The notes under the pieces are model-generated. The model searched no databases. It was not told where the DNA came from and worked only from the letters and a program-made list of their open reading frames with translations. A stretch of DNA of 64,000 bases from Rhynchosporium graminicola (taxonomy: Eukaryota > Ascomycota > Leotiomycetes > Helotiales > Ploettnerulaceae): the NCBI GenBank assembly GCA_900074885.1, contig FJUW01000061.1, positions 1-64,000 on the forward strand. Direction: 5' to 3'. The number at the start of each line of letters is the position of its first letter. Positions within the stretch are counted from its first letter, which is position 1. Positions 1-11,227 of this stretch are shown in pieces. The position numbers and the translations under genes are program-made.

Positions 1-1590
1 TTGAAGTAGAGAGCTCGGCTAGGCTTAGTCTCAGTACTGTTAATATAAGACATATAGCTGTTTACCTCTAAATAGAGGCTAGCTGTATTAAGCTACTCTA
101 TATAGTTAGAGCGGCCTACTAGCTTATCTCCCTTGAAGGAAGATATGATTCCTTATAGGCAGTTTAGTACTAAGTACTAAGAGGTCTTGAAAGTACGAGT
201 TTTTACTCGTATAAGCTACTAAGTAGCTTGAAAAGATACTGACCTTATCTTACCCTTGAAAAAAGATAGTAGCTACGCCGAGCTTGCTATCTTACTGAGT
301 TTTTCGCTTAGTCAAAATCAATAGTAGTATACGGTAACTACGTCTGTCGTATTTGCTATTGAATTAACCTTACTACTAGGCCCAGTTTTACCTTATAGCG
401 CCTTAAGTACTACTATTAAGTAACCCTCTCCGAGGATAGCTTCTTATACAAAATAGTAACATATATTAGCAGACCTATAATATATACTAAGCTAAATAGC
501 GATCAGAAGCTATATACTACTACTTAACGAGGCCTAGCTTCTAAACTAAGTCGGTAGTAGCTACGGGCACCCCGGAATAAGATCTTGGCCTTCGTACCTA
601 GGGTTACTAGGTCGTCTCTACTTCCAAAGGCTTCGAGAGGTTATAAGTTATGATTTCCCTGCAACTTCGTCTTAGGGTCAAGGGCCACGAGTCTGATTCG
701 CTATAGCTATATTAGTAGGGCTCAAAGGGGCTAGTTTACTAGCTCTAGGCGAAAGAGTCGTTGAAAACGACTAAGTAACGCCTGATCAGGAAGCTCCTTT
801 ATCGGTAAGGAGTAACGGAAGCGAGTTTAGGCGAGATCGATCGAAGGAGGAAGCGTCTGATTAGCTGATTTTACTAAGTGAATTGCTACTATGTGAAAAT
901 TGAAGGTGGAAATCGGCTAAAGGTCAGAATAATAGAATAATAGGTAATTAATTTAACTTGCTTTGCTTGCTTGAAGAGAGCTAACTATAGGAGAGATTCT
1001 AGCTACTTATATAGCTATGTGAGCTCTCTAGAATATTCTATACTACGTAATACAGAACTCAATAGAAGAAGAAACGTATACAATAGAATAATACTACGTT
1101 AGTAGTACGTCAGTAGAAACCTCTAGAAGTACGATATACGTACTAGAGAGTAGTAGAACTCTATCGAGAACCTTTATAGTAACTCTAATAGAGTATGCAG
1201 GGTACAGGCTGTTAACAAGGTACAGGGTGTAGGTGCCAGGTATAATAAGGTACATGCGCAGGGTACTGAACTAGGTACTAAAACTATGTACTAATAAGGT
1301 ACAGGGTGTGTATGCCAATGCAGGCAAAACTGCCCAAGGTACTGGTAAACTGACTAAGGTACTGGTTACAAATCCAACAGAACTCCCTGTTCGGTTTCGT
1401 TTAGTATATCCTTATATCCTTAGAGTATATAATAGATTCGTATTAATAAGTCTAAGTATACCTCCCGCTAAGTCCTTTTAATATTAGATAGCTTCTAACC
1501 TTATATTATTATAGGTTAGCGATTTCTCGATAACTTCTATTAAGGTATTTTCGAAGATTTTCTCTACTTTAGTATAAGCTATCCTAATAC
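1..1590. repeat. RIP-degraded A+T-rich repeat, family not assigned
   Basis: There is no open frame of useful length, TAG/TAA triplets are dense on both strands, and TA-rich words dominate, as in RIP-mutated transposon sequence. The first 300 bases hold several spaced CTTGAA words. Part of 600-960 is less degraded, but I could not match it to a family. The gag relic on the minus strand (next entry) reads towards this stretch, so some of it may be the rest of that gypsy element. I see no gene here. Confidence 0.6.
1195..1395. repeat. Cluster of GGTAC-centred short repeats, little RIP
   Basis: About 200 bases carry roughly ten irregularly spaced GGTAC words, including AAGGTACAGGGTGT-like units near 1218 and 1297 and AAGGTACTGG units near 1335 and 1354. 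Base composition is visibly more balanced than in the A+T-rich sequence on both sides. It may be a small later insertion, such as an LTR piece, or a decayed minisatellite. I cannot define its ends. Confidence 0.4.
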
Positions 1591-1599
1591 TCTTTTTAC

Positions 1600-2930
1600 T
1601 TATAGCGATAAGAAGTTATATATATTCTTCGAAAGTGATTTCTGATCCGTTAGAGCTATATTCGGAGGGTATATTAGAACCGGGTCTTGAGTCCTTAACG
1701 TTAAGTCGATTTATAACCTCGCGGAGTTCTTTCTTATTATATAAGTTAATATTAATATAGTCATTATCTAGTTCTAGTTCCTCTTAGATATAGCTAGTAT
1801 ATAATATTATTAGTTCGTTATAATCCTCTCTTCCTTAGATAGTAATATTAAGTTCTCGTTATAATAGATAACCCTAGGATCTTTTTCCTTCTTCTTAACT
1901 ATTCTTATAGTTCTTTATAAGGTATCTTAGTTTTTTATAACTAAAATAAGTGCGATCTTATATATGTTTTATTCGCTGCTATAGCGATGATTCCTTTCTA
2001 TACGTAGCGTCGAGTTCTATAGGGTCTCTATAGTCCTATTTATTATAACTAGAGTAATATATTTTCCCGCGGAATCCTCTTTTGCTTATTCTTTTATAGT
2101 TCGGGTCGAACTATCCTTTCTTTTCTATATTTCGTTTATACTAGTTATTATCGATCTTATAGGCTACCCTAATAAGATCTGAGAAAGTATCGACCTTTCT
2201 GCTATAATAGATAAGTTTATCTTTAATAAAGTCCTTAAGACCCTTATAGTATATATAGCTAAGCGCCTTATTACCTTAATCTATATAAGTAGAGTAGTAC
2301 TAGAAATCCCTAGTATAAGTAGTTGCTGATCTCTTCTATCGTAGAGCTTCGATAGCTCTTTCTGCTTCTTTCCTCTTATCTATAATTCTAAAGTTAATGT
2401 AATGGGTCTGTGCGCCTAGTGCCTCCCACTCCTGTATTTCAGAATTGGAGAGGAAGGAAGAACCTTCTCTCCTTAGCAATTAGTTTCTGTATCAACCAGA
2501 TCATTACCAGCGAACCTCCAGCGACTGTTCTACTATTCCATTGTGCCTATTTACCTCAGCGTACCAAGTGATCATTACAGTTAATTTTTAGTTCTTTAAG
2601 GAATCTTTCTTAAGTAATAAAGATATTAATAGTTTTTTACTTAGCTTTATTACTAATAGTACTATTCGTATCGCTATTAAGAAGATAATCCTCGAGGAAT
2701 CCTTCGATCTAGTTCATAGCTTTTCCTTTAAGCAGGGTAACTACCTAGAGGATTATCTTAGTATTAGACTGGAAATAGTCGCTATTGAACTTAACGTAGA
2801 GTCGGAGTTAAAGTATAAACCCTTAAAGCTTATTACGTTCTCTTATAAAGGCTTTAATATTCTTATACCTGATATTCTTATTAATTTCTCTAATAAGAGT
2901 ATTATTCTTAGATCCTAAGGCAGATAATAA
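1600..2930 (-). pseudogene. Ty3/gypsy retrotransposon Gag, RIP-mutated and split by a solo LTR
   Basis: The minus strand reads as a gypsy Gag. A first part (about 2930 to 2585) contains GKAMNQIEGFLEDYL, and a second part (2392 to about 1600) contains RIIDKRKEAERAIEALRQ, YYKGLKDFIKDKL and YKIDNNQYKR. These resemble the capsid (Retrotrans_gag) region of fungal chromoviruses. A zinc-knuckle-like segment (TYFSYKKLRYLIKNYK) follows, with the knuckle Cys codons apparently turned into Tyr codons, as RIP would do. Many stops are TAG/TAA where CAG/CAA is expected. The frame is interrupted at 2398-2579 by an LTR. Removing the LTR and one copy of its target duplication restores a continuous frame across the site. 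The element is dead. Confidence 0.75.
2398..2579. mobile_element. Solo LTR inserted in the gag relic, target duplication GTTAA
   Basis: This 182-bp sequence begins TGTAATGGG and ends GATCATTACA, so it has TG...CA ends with inverted tips (TGTAAT/ATTACA). It is flanked by GTTAA at 2393-2397 and again at 2580-2584, a perfect 5-bp duplication as made by LTR-retrotransposon integrase. It is much less A+T-rich than its surroundings. No internal domain remains, so it is most likely a solo LTR left by recombination between two LTRs. Its good preservation inside a RIP-mutated gag suggests it arrived after most of the RIP. Confidence 0.8.
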
Positions 2931-3826
2931 GATAAGTACTTTATAGGAGCTTTCTAAGATAGATATATCTACTTAATCTGACGTATACGCTAGTACCTAT
3001 AAGTGCGGTACTTAAAGTATAACGTATAGTAGAGCGTAGTGTTCGTCCTAGAGTACGAAAGAGGTTAGTTAGGTAAGCAGGGACGCTATCACTAGATTAA
3101 GTCTAGTAATCTTTATAAGTTACTAAGTATAAGTAAGATACTATATTTAAGTTAAGTATAAAGCTTCTATCTAGTAAGTAGATATACCGGTATATATAGA
3201 ACTTTTGTTCTATTAAATTATCTGAATTATCTGAATTATTATCTAGTTCAGGAACTATAGGCTGATTTAGCATATGACCTTTATCACGTGACCTATAGCT
3301 TCTCTATATAGTACAGAGCTAGCCAAGTAGGTTAGTCTGCCTGCCGAGCCTCAGGGCTATGTCACCTGTTGCAGCCAAGGGTTATAATACTTAAGAGAGA
3401 GAGAAGTATAGATAAAAAAGGTCTAAGCCTCTCTATTACTAATCGCACTCTTATCGATCCTAAGCTTTGATTCTATCGCTATTAATTATACGTCTTACTC
3501 CTTCGATCGACCGGAGAACTTATCAGAGGAAGGAAGGACCTAATATATCTTTCCTATTACTACTACTAGTATTATTACTTCTAGTCGTATTTAGAGATCC
3601 TCTACTTACTTTTAGAGAACTTCTATAATCGATAGTAGCTAGGCTTCGCGTTAGGTAGCCGACTCAGCTTATTAGGTATATTATAAATTTATTTAATAAA
3701 TTTTAATTAGTTACGAGACTCTCGACGTTAATCCTTTACTTTACCTTATTTTGCGAGCTAATTCTAATATCATAGGGCGAGTATAAAGTGTATAGTATAA
3801 ACGGTATCTTTAATTAATAGGAAGAA
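2931..3826. repeat. RIP-degraded A+T-rich sequence, no gene
   Basis: Stops fill all frames and the sequence is strongly TA-rich. A more balanced patch at about 3280-3400 (around CACGTGACC and the CCTGCCGAGCC region) may be the edge of another LTR element, but I could not find a matching second copy or target duplication. No gene is supported. Confidence 0.5.
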
Positions 3827-3949
3827 TATAACGAGGTTGAGATTAGGCTCATACTAACTACGCTATCTGGACTAAAAGATCATAATATTCAGCGCACGCT
3901 GAATACGCCTAATACTATATATATAACTGACTATCACGTACCTATTATA
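3827..3949 (-). repeat. Left LTR copy, more RIP-mutated
   Basis: This is a direct copy of 4270-4394. Where the right copy reads AACACCGTACATATATA, this one reads AATACTATATATATA, and the tip TGTAAC has become TATAAC. The changes are C-to-T or G-to-A transitions. Confidence 0.7.
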
Positions 3950-4269
3950 ATATCTCCCCTCTTAGTAAGCTCGTCCTCGAGCGCCTTAAGCCGAAGAATT
4001 ATCGTAACTCGCCCGGCTAATATGCTACGTTAAACCCCTAAGGGTTATAACGTTATATACCGAGACGAGAGATCTCGAAATCGATACTATTACCCCTTAT
4101 TAGCTTAACGTAAGCAGTTTAAATATGTCACGTGCGCAAGTGCTTAGAGGTACCCGCAGGTTATAATATAGTATACCGGGCTCTCCGCTTTACGCGCTAG
4201 GCCTTCGGCTCGAGGTGCCGTACCGTGCTCAGAGGTACTCTACCAGAAGACCGGTTGCGCTGAATATTC

Positions 4270-4394
4270 TGTAACAGGGTTAAGGTTAGGCTTATACTAA
4301 CTACGCTATCTGGACCAAAAGATCATAATATTCAGCGCACGCTGAACACGCCTAACACCGTACATATATAACCGACTATCACGTGCCCATTACA
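4270..4394 (-). repeat. Right LTR copy, better preserved
   Basis: It has intact TGTAAC and ATTACA tips and keeps CG-containing words that the left copy has lost. It is the better reference for finding other copies in the genome. Confidence 0.7.
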
Positions 4395-5372
4395 AGAATT
4401 AGCTGAAGAGCAGAGAAGAATTCTTCCTTAATAGAAAAGGAGAAGATACGGTACTACTGCTACTAGTGCCTTGGCGGTAGCAGTCAGCGAGATACTTAGC
4501 GTCGAGCATTATCCCGGGTGCAACCCGTCACACTATTATTACATCTAACTTTTTTTTGATATGCTTTTAATATATAATTATAAGCTATATAATTGCTACT
4601 AGCTCTTAAATATACTCATAAAGACGTTTGAACTAATAAGTTCTTCGACCGTGATGATTTGGAGATTACCTAGGTATTATTGCTATTTATAGATTTATGC
4701 CCCGCTCACGAGTTCGACAGTAATTTCTTCCTATCTAATTCTTGAAAACCTGGGGTATTTTAGCGTATATTATATCATCTCTTATCGTAAACTAATGCAG
4801 AGACTGGTCAGCGACAGCCAATAGATAAGAGCTGATGCGATGCGCCGTCGTGCGGGAGCTAACTCCATTAGTCACTATTAACACTCGCGTCAAGGCAACG
4901 AACGGAGAATTGAAGAGTCAGGTAGGTACAAGAGGTACTCAATGCAAACCGAACATCAGAATGACCTCTTGATAAGTCTAGATACGAGAAAATTTATCTT
5001 GACGCATTGAGTCATAAGCAAACATAAGTAGTCTTGGTAGTCTGTGATATCGGATTGGGGAAATCGGCTCGCATACGCGACCGCCCGCGCGCGAGCAAAA
5101 GTGTCCCAGTGAAATTAGACCTTGACTGGGGCAATTCACTTCCGCCTCACCATCGCAACGAATTCACCATCGCGCATCGCTGCCTTTGCTGTGATTACTC
5201 CAGGCACAGAGCGGTGTGCGGCCAAATCTTGTCACAAAGGATTTCCAATGGAAATTCATCACCTTTGCAACTCCGTCCTTCTGGCGCGCACTTTGGCCTG
5301 ATCTCACTGCCTCCCTGCACTCGTAGCCGCAACACCAACAGCAAAACTCCATTCCAGCTTTGGCCTTCCGCA
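4395..5372. other. Transition from repeat island to gene block; promoter and leader of the SNF2 gene
   Basis: A+T-rich sequence gives way to balanced sequence by about 4540-4800. No coding sequence is recognised. The stretch 5034-5372 is open in the frame of the downstream gene but has no recognisable protein similarity, and the low-complexity Pro/Gln/His start of the protein fits better at the ATG at 5373. I read it as 5' leader. Core promoter elements cannot be assigned by eye. Confidence 0.5.
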
Positions 5373-8300
5373 ATGCAGGACCCAAATCATGATCACCATC
5401 ACCATCACCATCGCCATCACCAGTATCCTAATCCTCCAGAGTACTCTCCACCTGGTCAACAAATACCTCCACCTCTATCACAGCTAGCTCTACCCGAACA
5501 CTCCTGGTCCAGTCTCCCACCCCTCGCTCCCCGCCCTCAACCTTATCAGGAATATAACCCGCAATCTTTCAATTCGCAACATTTTCCGCTAGAATACTCT
5601 GTGCGCGAGCAGCAGTACTCCAATTCGCTACCTGTGGCCCAAAGCTACCAATATCCTACCCCCCAACAGTCATTCGCTTTCACCCCTCCAGCCCAGGAGT
5701 ATCCCGATCCCATTAACCAAACCTTTGACCCTCGCTCTGCAAGTCTCACACACTGCGCTTTACCAGATGAACCTCTGCCTCCGCCAACCCCTTCCCGATC
5801 TGCTGCTTCGAGTCTACTCTCAAAATTCCTCCCGGGTGTAAGCACTGTACACAAGATGGACCAGATCACCCGTAGTCCTCAAAAGGTCTCAAGAATCCAG
5901 CCTACTTATGCAGAACCTGCCACGCCATACCCTCCCTTCAACGCCTCGCCGAATCAAAAGACACCGGACTATGTCGACTTGTCGTCTGGTGATAATAATG
6001 ATACGATCATTGTGAAGCAGGCAGAAGACGAGGCAAAGATCGAATATGCGCCCGCCAAAAGTTCACGTCTTCGAGTTCGAAAACCAAACATGTCCTTGAA
6101 GGCACTCGAAAATATAGAGAATAAGACTCCTAAGAGATCTCGATCGACGAAGGGTGGTCGGGACCCCATTGCGGATTTGGCAGGCGTAAATCTCACACCT
6201 GTGGTCAGTAAGAGAAGTGAGATCCGACAAGAGATTGCAAGCAAGACTGCTGCATATCGAAATCGGTTCCTTGTTGAGAATAGGGATCTATTTTTGCCTC
6301 TATTGCCTGCCGAACACAACTATGTCGGAAAGTTGGTCGAGAAGCATGAGCAGATGACCACCGAGGAAACTGCCCTGCTTCCCATCATTACTCCATACAA
6401 GGAGATCGACAAACAGCCTCGAGGAATCAAGGCCACCATGAAGCCTTATCAATTATCGGGTCTTTCTTTCATGATGTATTTACATCGAAATGTATGTCTT
6501 CTACCTGCAGACCTTTTGGCAGCAACTAATATCTACAGGGTCTTTCGGGTATACTTGGTGATGAAATGGGTCTTGGTAAAACTTTGCAAACCATTTCCCT
6601 TATCCAATACCTGAAGGAAAATGATCCAAAGACTGGTACTGGAAGACTGCAACGACCTTTCTTGGTAGTCTGCCCACTTTCTGTCCTCAGCAGTTGGATG
6701 TCTGAAGTCAAGAAGTGGGCTCCATCATTAAAAGCAATTAGATTCCATGGACCTGTTGCAGAACGTCAACGCCTAAAGAAAGTGGTCGTCGGCGAGATCG
6801 ACATGTACGGAAACTTGACAGCCCAGGCTAAGCAAAAGATGAAGGGACGCAAGAAAGTTGGCAAGATCATCTCTCTGGACACTGACTCAGAGGACGAGAA
6901 CGATATCGGCGTTGATGTAGTCGTCACCACATATGATTGCTTCAAGGCAGAGCAAGCTTGGTTCAAGACTGCTTTTGTTTGGAGATATGTAGTCCTTGAC
7001 GAGGGTCATACCGTAAAGAACCATGCTAGTCTCACCTCCAAGGCCCTGCATGGTATTAAGGCCGAGTTTCGCTTGATTCTCACAGGCACGCCACTTCAAA
7101 ATAATCTTTCCGAGCTTTGGTCGCTACTGCACTGGCTCTATCCCGAAGTCTTTATCGACAAGACTAATCATCTATTCGATACGTCCTTCAACTTGTCGAA
7201 GGGACAGTACTCTAATACCGTTCTGGACGATTCTCGGCGCCTTCTGGAACTCATCATGCTTCGTCGTATGAAGACTTCTCCAGGAGTTGAACTCAACCTC
7301 CCACCCAAGACTGAAGTTCTTTTATTCGTTCCACTCTCTCCGATGCAACGCTTTTGGTATACAAGAATGATTACCAAAGCTGACCAGGGTCTTCTTGATG
7401 AACTATTCAAAGGCGCCAAGACCAAGGAGGAAGAAACCATGCAATCGTTGAAAATGGTTGAGGAACGCGAGGCCGAGATTATGAAGATTGAAGCAGACGC
7501 CCTTGCTGTCTTAGAGAACGACGCTCTTATCGGCAGTGATGCATGGAAGGAGACGAAGGCAATCTTGGAACAAACTGTTCAACGTGAGCAGACTGAAATC
7601 CAGGACGAAGGCAAAAGATCGGACTGGCAGAAACTTATGAACTTGCTCATGCAATTGAGAAAGGTCTGCAACCACCCTTACCAGATCACAAATGCGGAGC
7701 CTGATCCATACGAGACTGGAGATCACGTGATTACTGCTTCAGGTAAATTTATCGTTCTGGAGAAGCTGGTCAACGAGCTTGTCGTCAAGCAAAAGAAGAA
7801 GATCCTCATCTTCTCTGGCTTCACTAAGATGTTGGACCTTGTTGATGAAATGCTTCTTCTGCGAGGCGGCGATGGATCGAGCTTCAGATCTATGAGAATC
7901 GATGGCGCGACCGCTCGAGCTCGTCGGAACCTAGGAATTCGCCAGTTCAATAATATGGATAGTAACTACCGGGTCATGTTGATCTCAACTAGAGCAGGAG
8001 GACTTGGTATCAATCTTGCGACTGCCTCTGATGTTGTGCTTCTCGATCAGGACTGGAACCCTCAAATCACCCTCCAGGCTGAAGCACGAGCACACCGAAT
8101 CGGTCAAAAGAACCCTGTCACTATCTACAAGCTCGTCTCTCAAGGTACAGTCGAAGAGCAGATGATGGGCAGAATACAGAAGAAGTTATACCTATCTGCA
8201 AAGGTCACTGAAGCCATGCAAGATATCCACACTAAATTCGGCACAGGCAAGAAGTCAAAGAAGGGACCAGCTAAGGACGATGACAACATGCCTCAGCTAA

Positions 8301-9388
8301 ACACGAACCAGCTCATGACCCTTGTTCGACGTGGTGCGTCTGCTATTTCCCGGCCCGAGATCGATGTCAATGAGATGCTTTCATGGGACTGGGCGACGAC
8401 TGTACTCAAGTGCAAGGATCAACCAGCTGATGTCAACGTCAAGAAGGATGCCATTCCAGACGCCAAAGTTGATGAAGAAGCAGAGAGGAAATGGTTGACC
8501 GAGATGGAACGTGTTGAGTCATCGGTATTTGATGGCAAGAAACTGTCTAAGGGTGCAAGACACAACACCAACAAGGACATCGCTCAAGAGTTCTTCAAGA
8601 AGGAAGATCGACGTATTGGCAAGAACACCACTGTCATGGTCGATGGCTTTGCAATCTCGAAGGAGTCAATGAACTGTGCTTGGGGTGAAGCTATTCCTAC
8701 CATGGCCGGCAAAGATCCTCGTCTTGCAGAACCAAAGCGTGCCAAGAAAGCCGCGGTTGTTCCTCAAGAGCATTGCCAGATCTGTACCGACGGCGGCGAG
8801 CTACACTGCTGCCAACTCTGCCCCCGCGCCTACCATTTCGACTGCCTCGAGAAAGATTTCCAGGTCAAAGCCAAAGGCTGGCAGTTCAACTGTCCACAAC
8901 ATCAGTGTTTCGACTGTCATCAAGGCACTCAAGACGCCGGTGGGATGCTCTACCGCTGCCGCTGGTGTGAGCGCGCTTTCTGCGAAGATTGTCTTGACTT
9001 TGAGCAGACGGCTCTCATCGGTGATACGCTCATGGAATACGAACTCCTTGGCTTTCCAGGCCAGACTCAAGCTTATTACATTCAATGCCCACCTTGCACG
9101 AACCACTTCAAGGAGAATCCTGCGGATTTGGCGGTTATCGATACGCTTGCTGAGGGGATTAAGAGCCATTATGACCATATGTTTGGGGATGGGTCCGGGG
9201 GCCAGGAGAATAGTACGAGAGCGGGAAGCTTGACGGATGCTACGACTGTGGAGACGAATGGGGTCAATACGCCGTTAGTCATTGAGGATGATGATCATTA
9301 TGATACCAATGGGTCGTCGAAGAAGCGCAAGATCAAGCTTAAGATTAGGGATCTCAAGCCAGCCAAGAAGGAACGATTGGGCCCTTGA
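5373..9388 (+). CDS. SNF2-family chromatin-remodelling ATPase with C-terminal PHD-type zinc fingers
   Basis: This is an ATP-dependent DNA translocase of the SNF2 family and should be nuclear. Exons are 5373-6491 and 6539-9388. The 47-bp intron has GTATGT, the branch site AACTAAT and CAG. The product is about 1322 aa. Residues 1-350 are low complexity (a His run at about 6-15, then Pro/Gln/Ser-rich). The helicase core starts near 357 (KPYQLSGLSFM), with Walker A DEMGLGKT at 381-388 encoded just after the intron, a DEGH box near 527 (VVLDEGHTVKN), TGTPLQNNLSELWSLL, and the C-terminal lobe with STRAGGLGINL and QAEARAHRIGQ. A charged helical insert lies between the lobes. Near 1118 is a PHD finger (HCQICTDGGELHCCQLC), followed by a second Cys-rich cluster. 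The tail is Lys-rich. DEGH rather than DEAH recalls the Lsh/DDM1/Irc5 and Fun30 branches, but an orthologue cannot be named by eye. The ATG at 5373 has G at -3; an upstream in-frame codon at 5034 is possible but less likely. Confidence 0.93.
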
Positions 9389-10734
9389 GCTCCTCAGATT
9401 CACGATCCATCTGACTCAGCAAAGCGACATTGGGCTAGCTTCTTACTTGAAAATGATATTGGTGGCGTTGGGCGATTGGTCTTTGTGATGTGTGAATGCC
9501 ATGCGATGCCTTGCTAAGGCGTTGGGGATGCCTGTGTGGTTCTACATCTTGTTTCTTGCGACTGCGGAAGACGCAGCTGGGTGGATTAACTGCACGGAAA
9601 AGATGCGCGTCTGCCCTGGATCATAGAGAAAGGGACTGATCAGACTTGCCATGAATTTCTTTTCCTTGTATTATTAATGATAGAACGCAGCCCCGGTGCG
9701 AGATAGGGAGATATAATGGCTCTAGATTATGGGTGGATAGAGTGGGCCATATTGCAGACTACATGTAGATTTAGAAATGAAAAATACCTGACTCTTCGAT
9801 GGGTGGATGAGTGAGTGAGTGCCCTTGAGATACCTTGATGAAGCTACTTATGCAGCTAATGACTTAGCCGTATCTTTGTTTGGAGTGATTTATGATTTGA
9901 GACAGGTCCACGTGCAAGAGAAACACTGTGCCGGTATGTATCTAGGGAGTAAAGCTCTGTAGTGAACTGGCGGATACGATGAATCTCACGAGTCACGAAA
10001 TTATGAAATGTAGTATACCTACTACACCTTTGTTGTTTCCCGTTGTAATTGATAAGACCATGCTAACGACACCTAATGGCAAGTGTGGTGACGCTCCGCT
10101 GGCCCTCCCGGGGGGCCACTGCCGTGGAGGCCGTCTCGTCTCATCTCTTCTTGTCTCAGGTATGTATGGCGTACTAATCGAAGAGGCGGAATCAAAAGGG
10201 AAAGAGAGAAAGATGAATGGTTGAGCTCCGTGTGCCTTGGCCTTCGGAAGGAATGGCTACTGACTTGAAAGCCTCAGGTTCTACTGAGTGAAGGATTCCA
10301 TCTATCTTGATACCTTACTGTATAGTAGACGGGAGTTGATGGGAGTTGATGGGAGTTGAGATGGGATAAGATTAAGCGAAGTTCCACCGAGCGCAGAGTT
10401 GTATGTAAAAGTTCGAGAGGTCTGAACACGGCTTTTCGAGAACACGTGCACATTTATTCATTCCCCTTCTCGAACGCTCAGTTTGTCTTGAACTTGGTCA
10501 AGCTTGGTATGTATCTGTTGGTTGCATAAAGCCAAGATAGATAGATTATATGCCGATGTACTTCACTTCACTTCCTTGGAGTATCGTCAATTGGGTTGGT
10601 TTGAATACCGATTCTTTCTTCCATCCCTTGGTCTCGTACGGTAGCGTGAATTCGAAATACCTTACTTACCTCGACCTCGTAAGCAAGCCGATTGCGGTTA
10701 GCTAGTACTGGCTGGCTAATTATCAATTCAATCA
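9389..10734. other. Intergenic, no gene seen
   Basis: This holds the 3' region of the SNF2 gene and spacer before the zinc-finger gene. The only patterns are small, for example three tandem GGGAGTTGAT units near 10332-10360. The longest open frame (9979-10224) has no recognisable similarity and no splice context, so I do not call it. Confidence 0.5.
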
Positions 10735-10827
10735 ACCGATTAATCAGTAGTCAATTACCGTAATCAATCAACCGATTAATCAGTCAATTACCGTAATTAA
10801 TCAATCGATTAATCAGTCAATTACCGT

Positions 10828-10866
<39 letters not shown>
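10735..10866. repeat. 33-bp minisatellite running into an AATC microsatellite
   Basis: Roughly three copies of a 33-bp unit built on TCAATTACCGTAATCAATCA and CCGATTAATCAG follow one another, then decay into a run of (AATC)n at about 10830-10865. This looks like replication-slippage growth of the AATC core. It lies about 360 bp upstream of the zinc-finger start codon. Confidence 0.75.
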
Positions 10867-10867
<1 letters not shown>

Positions 10868-10916
10868 TGCCTGGCCTGGTTAAGGTAGAAACTAGATCCC
10901 TCGACACAAACTTTAC

Positions 10917-11165
10917 TTGTCGCGCACGCCACAACACGCCACGCCACGCCACGCCACACCACATCCGCACCACATCCGCACCACATCCGCACCACATCCG
11001 CACCCGAATCTCATAATCCATTCATTCCAACAACGAACGTCCTTGTCCCCGTCGCCGTCCCCGTCGCCGTCCCGGTTCCCGTCCCCGTCGCCGTCCCCGC
11101 GCCCCTCCTCGACTCGCTGGACTCGACTCGACTCGACTCGACTCAACTCGACGCGACGCGAGCTC
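10917..11165 (+). promoter_or_regulatory. Chain of G+C-rich microsatellites just upstream of the zinc-finger gene
   Basis: Four simple repeats follow in series: (CCACG)n at about 10927-10955, (CACATCCGCAC)n at about 10960-11005, (CCGTCG/CCCGT)n at about 11045-11100, and (GACTC)n at about 11112-11150. The upper strand is C-rich and almost free of G runs. The position, ending some 60 bp before the ATG at 11228, fits a core promoter or 5' leader. No factor site is recognised. Confidence 0.5.
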
Positions 11166-11227
11166 CCCTCCATCAGTCATCAGCCCAGGCCCAGCCGCCC
11201 GCGCAAACGCACGCACAAGTAGACATC

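Larger units (their letters stand above)
3827..4394 (-). mobile_element. Very short two-LTR element (TRIM-like or internally deleted)
   Basis: Two direct copies of an LTR of about 124 bp lie at 3827-3949 and 4270-4394. Both start T(G/A)TAAC and end ATTA(C/T)A and share a central palindrome-like TTCAGCGCACGCTGAA. Only about 320 bp lies between them. Next to the left LTR is ATATCTCCCCTCTT, which on the minus strand is a purine tract like a polypurine tract, so the element points to the minus strand. AGAA occurs on both outer sides (3823-3826, 4395-4398), a possible shortened target duplication. The internal region is too small for gag-pol. Differences between the LTRs are mostly C-to-T or G-to-A, with the left copy more changed. 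Confidence 0.65.

Noticed and set aside
5034..5372. In-frame N-terminal extension of the SNF2 protein
   Set aside because: Open, but with no recognisable protein text; the ATG at 5373 with G at -3 and the Pro/Gln/His-rich start is the more natural beginning.
9979..10224. 81-codon open frame
   Set aside because: No motif, no intron signals and no similarity that I can recognise.
10735..10866. CRISPR-like array because of regularly spaced repeats
   Set aside because: The units are head-to-tail without unique spacers, in a eukaryotic context; it is a minisatellite.
10917..11222. 101-codon Pro/Ser-rich open frame before the zinc-finger gene
   Set aside because: Made entirely of microsatellite units and open on both strands; no evidence of coding.
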